In this document: positions 11,314 through 21,200 of the stretch, piece after piece
How the letters are laid out: every line of letters starts with the position of its first letter
How positions within the stretch are numbered: position 1 is the first letter of the stretch
DNA from: Isochrysis galbana
Lineage: Eukaryota > Haptophyta > Isochrysidales > Isochrysidaceae
Direction of reading: 5' to 3'
Assembly: GCA_018136815.1 (NCBI GenBank)
Contig: CM030945.1
Coordinates: 1 to 33,610 of the forward strand
DNA: 33,610 nucleotides
Translations under genes and position numbers: made by a program
Notes under the pieces: model-generated
What the model saw: the letters and a program-made list of their open reading frames with translations, nothing else
Told to the model about the DNA's origin: nothing
Databases searched by the model: none

Positions 11314-12735
11314 CGTAGAAAAGAAGGAAGCGGGCTGGTGTAGCGGGTTGGCCCTCACCGGCGGCGGGCGCGCGCGCACGAATGAGCTGTGGTGATGTGT
11401 CACAAGAGAGGTGAAGGGGCAGAACAAGACGGGGGGGGGTTCTGTACCCTGGTGACCAAGACGGACACTGCTGTTGGAAGAGAACGACGCGAGGCGAGGG
11501 AGGCGGGTGGCAAGAGCAGAGGGGCGGGGAGCGCACAGTGGAGAGAGAGGAAGCGCGGCGGCGAGAGGGCAAGCGGCGCGGCGAGGCCGAAGGGAGGGAG
11601 AAGAAGGTGGCGTCAATGAGCGGCGGGCGAGGGGGGCCGTGCGGGGTGGGGCGGCAGTGTCGAGATGCGCGGGGTGTCAGAATGCGCGGGAGAAGTGGCG
11701 AGTGCGGAGGGAGAGGGGGCAGTTCTGAAAGCGGCACCAGGCTCTTGACACACAAAAAAAACGATCGCTTTCAAAGGAATTCGATCAATTTTCTTTGGAG
11801 GGGAAAACCAACATGGGATATCAGGAGATATCGTGATTTCAACGATATATCCACCCATGCCCCAAATCGAGTGAATGGAGTCAGACCACGTGTGTGTTTC
11901 AACATGTGAAGGGTCAAGTTGACTCAAGTAACCTCCAGGTGACAATGAAAGGTGTCAGCAGGGATGGGATAATTGAACGCTTTTGGTCTAAGGGGAGGGA
12001 GGGAATGCAGAGAGGGGGGGGAGGGAATGAGTCTCCGCTGGCTCACGACAAGATGCTACAACGCCCATTCCGCACACGGTCACTCACAAGACATGGAATT
12101 AAACTAGTTACACTTGCTCGACAGCCCTGCGCTTCTGATCGCTTGCGAACAGACTCCTTTAGAAAGCCCACCTCACACACCCCATATATGTCCTGAATCT
12201 GGGACTCCACAAATGGGGGAAGCTTGCTCTCGCTGCCTTTAACGTCCGGACCAGCACCCTCACGCATCCTATGCGGTGCACCACCGCTTCTCCCTGCCGC
12301 CCTTCTTGCCGACACGCTTCTGCCCGTATGAGGCCAGTCACTCCAAGGAGGCCTCCCACGTCTGCCCGTCTGCCTCCAGCAGCCTCCCCGCGCAGCCAGC
12401 CAGCACTGCGCATCATCATCGACATGCATCCCTATATCTATCGCCGCCTGTGCCGCCCCCATCGCCCTCCAGTTGTGCACAGAGCACAGGCCGCGCCGTG
12501 CTGGTCGCCTTCTTGCCGTGCTGTACGCAGGACACATGCAGCGCGGGCGGGGAAGCCCCGGGTAGCCGCTGCAGCCGCGCCATCACATCCATCCACTCCC
12601 TGGGCCTCCATCCCCTACGGATCACCGAACTCCAATGCCCCATACATGGAGCGAGGGCCTGTAGAGGCGGGCAGGTGGGCAGCCAGCGCGCCCGCCACCC
12701 GCCGGCTCGCGCCAGAGTTAGAAAACCTTAAGAAC
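11314..12735. other. Spacer between copies A and B, no gene recognised
   Basis: 11400-11730 is purine-rich, with many CpG and G runs. 11740-12190 is AT-richer, with a short inverted repeat around 11822-11850 (ATATCGT and ACGATAT arms). 12200-12720 is a C-rich stretch with open frames on both strands, whose translations are compositionally biased and match no family I know. I see no splice-consistent gene. Confidence 0.5.
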
Positions 12736-13007
12736 CACCTTAAACGCGTGAGCAATTACCGTAACGGTAAAAATAAAATTCAAATCTTCGAATTTCGAGA
12801 CGAAAATCGGCGGACCAGGATTTGAGCCCAGGGAGAATCCGAATCTGAATCTAATCGGCGGACCAGGATTTGAGCCCAGGGAGAATCCGAATCTGAATCT
12901 GCACGCCTCGAGTGACCAAGACGAACATTGAAGACGATATATAACGACGAAGGCACGCACCCATGCCGAAATATTCATGATTCATGCCAGGAGGCCTGAA
13001 TACAACA
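12736..13007. repeat. Dispersed repeat, first copy
   Basis: This segment resembles 31217-31445 in the same orientation. It starts at CACCTTAAACGCGTG and ends at GGCCTGAATACAACA. Shared landmarks are a palindrome TTACCGTAACGGTAA, a GAGCCCAGGGAGA block, and a TATA-like block (GATATATAACGACGAAGG here, GGTATATAACGAAGAAGG in the other copy). Neither copy has coding potential. It could be a small non-autonomous mobile element or a shared promoter-like module. The first copy is longer because of an internal 48-bp duplication. Confidence 0.8.
12805..12900. repeat. 48-bp tandem duplication within the dispersed repeat
   Basis: Two essentially identical 48-bp units (12805-12852 and 12853-12900) each contain GGCGGACCAGGATTTGAGCC and end in GAATCTGAATCT. 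The copy at 31217-31445 has a single, diverged version, so the duplication is specific to this copy. Confidence 0.9.
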
Positions 13008-13281
13008 TGTTCGTGTTCAGACTCAGACTATTTTTTTGGTCCGTAATTTGTAATTTGTATCGCGCACTCAGGCACGCCCCAGGCGGAGGTGTGTGACGGT
13101 GCGACGGCGGCTGACGGGGGGGTCGTCGTGCCCCCCCGAGGAGTCTCACGGCGACACGCAGGTATCCTCGCTCGTGTGAAGAGATGAATAGTAGTAGTAT
13201 GTACCTACACAGTAGGTAGTATTTCAGTATTTCCCATCAGGCGGCGCGGCGACCCCGCATACGTTTCGTTCTTCGCAAGAA
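13008..13281. other. Intergenic, no gene recognised
   Basis: This short mixed-composition stretch lies between the dispersed repeat and a CT microsatellite. I see no open frame of note and no RNA gene. Confidence 0.4.
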
Positions 13282-13366
13282 CCCCCCCCCCCTCCCTCTC
13301 TCTCTCTCTTCTCTCTCTGTCTCTCTGTCCTCTCTCTCTCTCTCTCTCTCCCCCCCCTCTCTCCTC
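13282..13366. repeat. C-run and CT microsatellite
   Basis: A run of C passes into CT repeats with occasional G interruptions. It resembles the CT tracts in front of the two host genes further right, and an ATG follows about 60 bp downstream at 13427. Confidence 0.9.
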
Positions 13367-13426
13367 ACACTCTCCACTCCTCTCCCACGTCGCGGGCGCT
13401 GCACACGCCCCAGAACGCGCCGAGCT

Positions 13427-13478
13427 ATGTCGACCGTGACGGCGACGCCCGCCAGACAGCTGATGTCTCACTCGGATG
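13427..13478 (+). other. Possible start of an unidentified gene, cut by the gap
   Basis: An ATG opens a frame (MSTVTATPARQLMSHSDA) that runs into the N gap. I do not recognise it. The only support is position: it follows a CT tract on the plus strand, as the two real host genes here do. Seventeen codons cannot establish a gene. Confidence 0.2.
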
Positions 13479-13579
13479 CNNNNNNNNNNNNNNNNNNNNN
13501 NNNNNNNNNNNNNNNNNNNNNNNNNNNNNNNNNNNNNNNNNNNNNNNNNNNNNNNNNNNNNNNNNNNNNNNNNNNNNNN
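13479..13579. other. Assembly gap (101 N)
   Basis: The run of N replaces unknown sequence. On its right the 3' end of retroelement copy B begins mid-way through the 3' non-coding region. The missing sequence should include about 230 bp of that region and the whole 3' LTR, so the true gap is probably larger than 101 bases. Confidence 0.99.
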
Positions 13580-13709
13580 TCCCTTTTACAGGAGCTTTGC
13601 TCGGGTGTTGCGCCGGGGTGTAGAGCGCAGGCAGCACGCGTTCAGCACCTCCATGATTCGCTCTGACAGAAATTTGAACTCGGAGCCCTAGCCGAGGCGT
13701 GGGGCTAGC

Positions 13710-14569
13710 CTAGAGGGACGGGTCCCTTACCCAAGACATGGGATCAACGAGAATGGAGCCTGGATCGAGTGCGCGAAGACGGCGCATCGAGAACGGGAGG
13801 AAGAGGAGTATCCCTGGCCGACGAAGAAGTTGCTTCCGGGGACTCAACATCTTCTGGACAAGTCTCTTCGACGGAGCGATCATAATCATCAAGCAAATCA
13901 GAACAACGACGGAGCAACTCGGAACGAGGCTCCCAGGTGGCTTCTCGAAGAGATAGCCACGCCACTTCACGAGGTACTCGTAGAATCGCCATGGCTACGA
14001 CGATCGAGCAACTTTTCAACGATGTACTCGTCGTCAGCCAGCGGCTCTTCATCAACGAAAGTATGATACGGCCGGAGGTTCGAGATATGCACCTCCTCCT
14101 TGACTAACCGGTTCTCCAAATCACGGAGTCGGTACCTAGTGTCGGACAGAGCCTCTACAACGCGGTAGGGACCCGAGTAGATGAATTGCAACTTGTTGGC
14201 ATGGCCTGGTAATCGCATGCAGACGCGATCCCCAGGTTCGAAACGAGCTGGTCTTTGAGACTTGATGGTAGCGTCACGGACTGACTCAGCCTGAGCGGCT
14301 AGGGTAGCCTCGAGAGCGCTGGACCAAGAGAGGCGGAGGCTCGCATTGAGCCTGGATGCGTACGAGCGAACGTCGGCGGACGCCGCCTCGAGAGCAGTTG
14401 GCGAAACAGACTTCGGATCAGAGAGTTGAGCGGGCAGACGCAGCTCACGCCCAAAGATCAAAGACGCTGGAGACCGGGAGGTGACACGACCGGAGGAAGC
14501 CCTCAACGAGAGGAGTAGGAACGGCAAATGGTCGACCCAATGACCGCCACCCTCGTTCGAGGCGCGCAT
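13710..14569 (-). pseudogene. Integrase C-terminal domain and chromodomain (copy B, frameshifted)
   Basis: The frame 13967-14569 carries the end of the integrase core and the GPY/F module (SGPYRVVEALSDTRYRL), then enters the chromodomain (DDEYIVEKLLDRR) and is lost by a one-base deletion near 13980 relative to copy A. The remainder of the chromodomain continues in the frame 13744-14055 (ATWEPRSELL). A further one-base difference near 13751 changes the C-terminal residues between the copies, so the original end of Pol is uncertain. Confidence 0.85.
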
Positions 14570-15277
14570 TAAACGGATGAGCGTTTGCTGAGCGCGTTCG
14601 ACGAAGCCTACACCTTCATGTCGTACGGCTCTGTACTCGACAAATCAGTCCCGGTGAGCTCCAGAATACGCGAACAAGAACCGAACATAGATTCGAACCG
14701 GCGTCGGTTCGAAGCTGCCTAGGGACTCCATACCGCGTCACAATCAGCGGATGAACATGTCCAAGGCCATCTCCGACGAGGGATCCCCATTCGACGGCTC
14801 AGCCTCAATCCATCGAGTGAGCGAGTCGATGAAGACGACCAGCTTGTCGTAACCCGAGACTCCAGGCACGAAGTTGTGAGTGGGAGCTAGCGAGAGCACG
14901 TCGCAGTAGACCACATCAAAGGGGTAGGTACCCACAGAGAGACCGGAGGGCGACGCTAGAGCCCTAGGTAGCGGCTTGGCGAGGGTGCACTCGTGGCATT
15001 CTCGGACGTAGGACGCAACGTCGGAAGACATGCCAGGCCAGTATACCCGAGTACGAAGAAGACCGGACATACGAGAAACTCCAAGGTGACCGGAGCGATC
15101 GTGGTAGGCAAAGAGGTAGCGAGACCGCAACGAGGGCGGAACATAGAGCACTAGCGAGTCCGGGTCGGTGGAGTCAGGAACGGTGCGATAGTAGACGAGC
15201 CCATCGTGAACGACGAAACGGCGAAACATCTTGGATTGCTGAGCGGAAACGGAGCGGGAGCGACAGGACTGGAACAC
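14570..15277 (-). pseudogene. Integrase N-terminal and core region (copy B, frameshifted)
   Basis: The frame 14744-15277 contains the zinc-binding region (His pair in YHDRSGHLGV, Cys pair in ECHEC, about 14990-15100) and the first catalytic Asp (VVYCDVLS, about 14905). It ends at a stop created by loss of one T near 14750. The second Asp region (about 14700) and the catalytic Glu region (about 14613) follow in other frames because of a further missing base near 14670. Upstream, five extra bases near 15248 disconnect integrase from the RNase H frame. Confidence 0.85.
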
Positions 15278-18200
15278 GAATCATCGTCGGCAACGGGGCC
15301 TGAGGCGGCGGCCGGCGGAGGCGACCCTTGGCCTGATGGCTCGTGGTTGGCCGTCTCTCCTGAGCCTAGGAGTGGCTCTACGAACGGATCTTCCGCCAGG
15401 GCCGCTTTCATCTCTGCGGAAGTCGGCGTACCCGGAGCCAAATAACTGGACTGGATGGCGGGCCCGGAATCGGAGGCTCGACGACGAGATCGGTCCAAGG
15501 CTTGAAGCCCTCGCGCCGTAGCTACGGAGCGCGTGATGGCAGCCACCGGATGAGACCGTTCATGCTCGGCTAGAGACTCTGAGCCAGGCTCACGTACCGC
15601 TAACGACGCTGGGCCGGCGAGTGGTTCGTCTTCGTGTTCCGGCTCCAGGGATGCTAGCCGAGACAGCCCGTCAGCATCCTGATGAACAGCTCCTGGTTTA
15701 TGTTCGACATCGAACCGGTACTCAGCCAACTTGAGAGCCCACCGAGTCAGCCGAGAGGCTGGCCCACCGGCTACTTGATCCTTCATGGTATGCAGCCATC
15801 GCAGCGCGGAGTGGTCGACGACTAACTTGAACCGACGCCCCCAAAGGTAGGGTCGCCAATTTCGGATTGATTCCAGGGCAGCCAAGAGCTCAATCTCGGT
15901 CACCGTCCAATGGCGTTCGGCCGAGGTGAGACTGCGAGCGTAGTACCCAACGACTCGTTCACGGTTATCGTCTCCTAGCTGCGAGAGGATGCCGGCGATA
16001 CCCAACTTGCTAGCCCCATCGGTCTTGACGATGAAGGGCCGATCATCCCTGGGTGGAGTCAAGACGGGCTCCGAGGTGATCGCTGTCTTGAGCTCTTGGA
16101 TAGCTCGGCGACACTCCTCGGACTGGGACTCCTTTGCCACGTCGCAGCCCTTCCGCGTGAGAGCAGTGAGAGGAGCAGCCTTAGCGGCGAATTGGCGAAT
16201 GAATCGACGATAGTAGGAGCAAAGGCCGAGGAAAGATCGAACCGCTTCCAAGGAGTTGATGGATGACGGGTCGATGTCGGCGACAGCTGCGACCTTCTTC
16301 GGGTCCATCTTGAGACCTTCCCTCGAGACAACGTGACCGAGGTACTCCGTAGAGGTGGCAAAGAAGACACACTTGGACATCTTGCAGGTCAGGCCGGCCC
16401 ACTCTAGCCGTTCGAGAACGAGGTCTAGCCGGTGAAGCATTTGCTCGAACGAAGCCTGTGCCCTGGCCTCTTCGGAAGGACCCACGCCCGTTGACCAGAT
16501 GCCCACATCATCGAGGTAAGGCATGCAGATCTCCCACGCTAGCGCACCGAGAACGATGTCCATCAAGCGGCACATGTAGGAGGGACCTGATTGGATGCCG
16601 AACGGTAGAAAGTTGAACTCGTATTTGCCGCGGTGGGTAGTGAAAGCGGTGATATGTTTGTGCGATTCTTTGATCGGGATGCCCCAAAAACCAGAGGCTA
16701 AATCGAGAGTACATAAGAAGAGAGAACTGAGCGGCCCTTGGCCGGACGCTAGCCTATCAATAGCCTCTACAATGAGGGGTAGAGGGCTATCCTCGACGCG
16801 TAGCTTGGCGTTCGTGTCGCGGTAGTCCACGCAGAATCGAACGGAGCCATCTTTCTTGCTGACCAGGACTACTCGGGAAGCCCAAGCCGAATTTGACTTG
16901 CGAATAATGCCAGCGGCTTCCATCTTGGCTACCTCCTCTTCTATGATGAGCTCGCCTGCGCGGCCCACTCTAGACGGAGCGTGCCGGTGAGGAACAGCGC
17001 CGGGGTTGAGTGGCAACTCCACCTCGAGAACGTGCGTATGGTTTGGAGCCCCCGGGTGCAACGCGAAAGCTTTGATGCGCCGGGCCAAGAGTTGGCGTAC
17101 TTCTTCTCGTTGATCGTCGGAAAGAAGCCGGTCTGGATCGATGGTGGCTGAGTCGAGTAGAGATCGTTGCTCCTCGCTCAGCGCGGTGACAGGGTCACCG
17201 TCCCCCTCGCTTCCAGTCGGAGTCCAGCCCCGGTGCAACTTGAAACGCACCTGGAGCGAAGCTATCGGATGCAGAGACGGCAGGGTCAGCGCATCGACTC
17301 CGGTGTGGACGATCGTCACCGCGATGCGATGATCGTCCGTGGGCGTGACCACCGTGGGCATTACGAGAGGAGACGAATCGAGAGCCTCGCGATTTGGTAG
17401 GCGGTCGACCAGCATCGCGCAGTCCGAATGATCTCGGAGAGCTAGCGGAACCCTGACCCAGATGGTTGCGCGGTGGAAGGCAGGAATCGTCACCGCTTGC
17501 TCCGTGTAGAGAAGATATTCGGACGAGGTAGACGCCGGAGCTTTGGCCGCAAACTCGTCGGCAGACTCAAAGAGAGGTGTATAGAGTGGCTGCCTAGCAT
17601 CAGCAGCAGCCTCACCCTCCGATCCGGCCGGGACCTCTCGTGTTGCCGTCGACCTCTCCAGAAAGTCGACAGTCAGCGGCTGACCGGGTGACATCGAGAT
17701 AGCTCCGACGAAGCCGGAGTCCGCGACTGGGGGCGGCGCCGTGGAAACTCTGACTACACATTCGGAAAGGACTCTTGAAGAATCATCTGAATCGCCAGAG
17801 GCCGGACGGAGGCGGAGGCTTCCTTCCGAGCTCGCGGCGTCGAGAGAAATGGTAGCGGAGTGGGCGGCCAAAAAATCGTTCCCGAGCAGAAGCATCGGGT
17901 TCCCTTCGATGACCGCGAACAAATGACGAAAGAGGCGACCGGACAAGGAGAAGACGAGGCTAGCCCGGCCCCTAGTGATGAGAGGAAGGCCGTCCGGCCC
18001 ATGTAGGTTGGGGACGGTAGCGTCCGATACGCGTTCGACGCAAGCGTCTTCAGGTAGTCGATCGAGAAGAGCAGTGGTGATTACTGACGGGCCCGCTCCA
18101 GTGTCAGCCAGGGTGCTGTTCACCGTGAGGGCAACGTCCGGGAGAACGAACCCTTGAGCTGCGCGGTCGCCATCGGCACGGCAGACCACGAGATCGCGGA

Positions 18201-21200
18201 CATAGAGGCAGTGACGAGGGTAGAGCGGCGGCGGCGTGTCCGCGATAGATTCTACTGGAAGCGAGGTTCCGGCTCCGGGTGACGGGGTGGTTGGATTGGA
18301 GGCTGGCCTGGACGGAGAAGATTCATCGACGTGGGGCACTCGCTCGATAGCGGCGGCTACCGTCTGCGGCACGAATGGTATTGAAGAGTATGGGGATGCC
18401 TCTGCCGAACTAGAGGGGTTAGGCACGCCATCATAGCCTAGCCCTCGACGGTCCGTCGGATGCCGAGGTTGATCCATTTGGCGTGACCATTCCTTCTCCA
18501 GGGACTTCTGCAAGTCTGTCTTCGGAAGCTTCGACAACTCGGAAAAACCAGCCGCACTGAGGCCCCTAGCGGCAGCCCCATCGCCACACAATGCCTGTGG
18601 AGTACCTTCTCCGTCGGCGGCGTCGGAGGGCTTGGTCTCGAGGGCCTGCATGCTCCGGTGTTCTGGAGTCTCGGGCGTATCATCTTCTCCCGAGTCCAGC
18701 CCAACATCCCCGTTTTCAAGTGGCCTTTCGGCTACGACCGAACCGGTCGGTTCGGCCACTCCTTCGTCGCCAGCCGTGAAGGAGGCGCTCGGAGATAGTG
18801 CATTGATGCCTTGAGAGCCCAGTCGAGACAAGATGGAAGGTTCCGACGGCTCCGCAGCTGCCGCTTGCTCAGCGATTTCTTGGGCGATGGAAGGCGTGAC
18901 ATCCCGCCACCGATGGACCCCCGAAATTACATCACGGTCGAAGACCTGCCACTTGCTGCGGCGCTTCTTCACCGTGTTTGGAGGGCCTGGCGTTGTAGAG
19001 CGGTCCTTCATGGGCCACTCCCACGGCGTGAAGCAGTCCACTTCCGCCACGGTCCCGTCTTGCGATGCGTTGGTTTCCGAGTCCTTCCGATGAAGCAGGC
19101 GAGACGCATCGGCAACGGGGCCCGCGTCTGAGATCACGACAACCGAATCAGACACTGGCGAACCGCTGGGAGGCGTGAGGTGAGGGCTAGAAGCTGCTTC
19201 GCCTCTCCCCTCCATGAAGCGAGCTAGAGCCGTCCTCGGCTCAGCTAGTTCGAAGCCGGTCGAACAAAGCGAGGGGCGTTCTCTCAAGCTGGCAGCTGCT
19301 TGGGAAATTGCCCAGTCCACCGTGAAGTTGAGCGAACGCGACGCCTTGGCTTTGCGCGCATAACGGCGCAAGACCGGCATCCACTGGGCCGCCATTGCAC
19401 CGGCAATGCCCACATAGGTGCGGCTGCGAAGGGCGCCACGGTGAGGCGACGGCGATAGATCCGCCATCGCGGATAGACGTCCCTCGACAATCTTCGAAGG
19501 CTGCAGGGGCGGGAGTGAAGCCTTCAGGTACAGGCCAGTTGCCTTTTGATGGCCCGTGCCGTGCTGCCACGGCTGCACAAACTGCCGCGGTCGCAACCCC
19601 CCGACTAAGGCAGAGGCTTCCGCGTGCATTCGAGGATTTTCGACGGCAACGAAAGGCGCGTCGGCGCTTGCCATGGCGAGGAAGACTCTAGCGGCGGATT
19701 CGAGAGCCTGGCGACGTCCCGGTTCCCGATCGAGCCACTGGCAACTCACCGCCGACAAATACGTGCACGGCGGATGCGCGACCACGAGGTCCCAACCGAG
19801 ATTTTGAATGTGAAGAGCATCTCCGCAGAAGTGGGGAATGTAGTCGATCTCCGACGGTCGTAGATCGCACGTCGCGACGTGCGCTCCGGCAAGTAGGAAC
19901 ATCGAAGACACGACCCCGCTAGCTTCACCGACGACTAGAACGCGGGGTGGAGGAATCCCCTCGGCCGCGTCGAACGTCACGGCGTCGTGGATCGCTGCCA
20001 ACTCAGCGCAAAGCTCGTCAAAATGCGTCGGCAACACGGCAGAGGGCGATGCATGAGTGCTCGCGTCCGGCCGCCGCAAGGCTAGAGCAGCTTCGGCGAG
20101 ATGGCGGGGCAAGATGACGGAGGAACCGCTAGCCCGGGCACGGGAGGCGGCTAACATTTGAAGCTCGCGCGTAGGGGCGCGGGCAGCTTCAGTAGACTTG
20201 GCGGCCGAGGAACAACCAACCACGGCGATCCGGTGGATGGCCTCGGCAGTAGAATTCAGGGGGAGGGGGTCGTCGCCCTCAAGTTTCGGTGGGCTAGACC
20301 TGAAGGGGGTTGGCCCCGGCGGGCGATCCCTGGAATGGGGATCCTCCGGAGAGCCGAGAGAAAGAGGAGACGCCGGCGTCCATGTGGTGCGCGACGTGGG
20401 ATCGTAATCGACGGCCCCTGCGTCTCCCGAGGCTGGAGTGACCACGGCGTGAGCGCGGAAAGCCGCAGCTCCCTTGGAACCTTCAACTTCATCGACCCCG
20501 GAAGCCGACCCTTCCGGGTCGGGAACCAGGTCAGAAACGAGAACAGGTGCAACTTCGAGACGAGAGAATGAACACGATGACGGAGAAATATAACGAACCG
20601 GGGAGAGAGGTGAAGAGGAGACACTAGTCTCCGCCTCAACAGCACGAGAACCTACGGTAGACAACGACGATTCGTCCGCAGAGCGGCTCCGGCTATGGCC
20701 CTTGGGAGAGAGGTCTCCAGAGGGGTCCCGCCGGGAAAGAGCAGAAACAGGTAAAGCAGCAACAACGTTTTCGTACGCGGCAGCGGCCACGTCGGACCTA
20801 TCCATAGAACCTAGAGCAGAAGATGATACCGAGTCGACAGCCCTCGAGGGCTTCACAACTGTTCGTTTACGAAACGAAGAGACCGAAGACGCGTCGAATC
20901 TACCTAGCCCACCCCCTTGGGCAGGGCCGTCGGGGGGTGAATCCAGGGATGAAGATGCGTCGAAAGACCTAGGAGAGTTAGAAGGAACCGATGACAGCAT
21001 AGTATCCGTAGAAACAGACTCCAAGAGGGGCAGCGTGCGAGAATCAGCCCCTAACATCCTAATAGCGTGCGAAGTAATAGAAGAACTTGTAGACGTACAC
21101 GAATTTCGGAGAGTCGGGTCGCGACGATCTCCGGGGCAAACCTGTTTCCAGGAGCCCGGGTCAAGTGTCGACTCCGGCTTCCGAGATAGCCGTTCGGCGG

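Noticed and set aside
12271..12825. Plus-strand open frame of 184 codons in the spacer
   Set aside because: Biased Arg/Pro/Ala composition, no motif, overlapping open frames on both strands, and it runs into the dispersed repeat.
12815..12836. Resemblance of the GGATTTGAGCCC block in the dispersed repeat to a tRNA T-arm (SINE box B)
   Set aside because: No matching box A or tRNA-like 5' part was found, so a tRNA-derived SINE is not supported.
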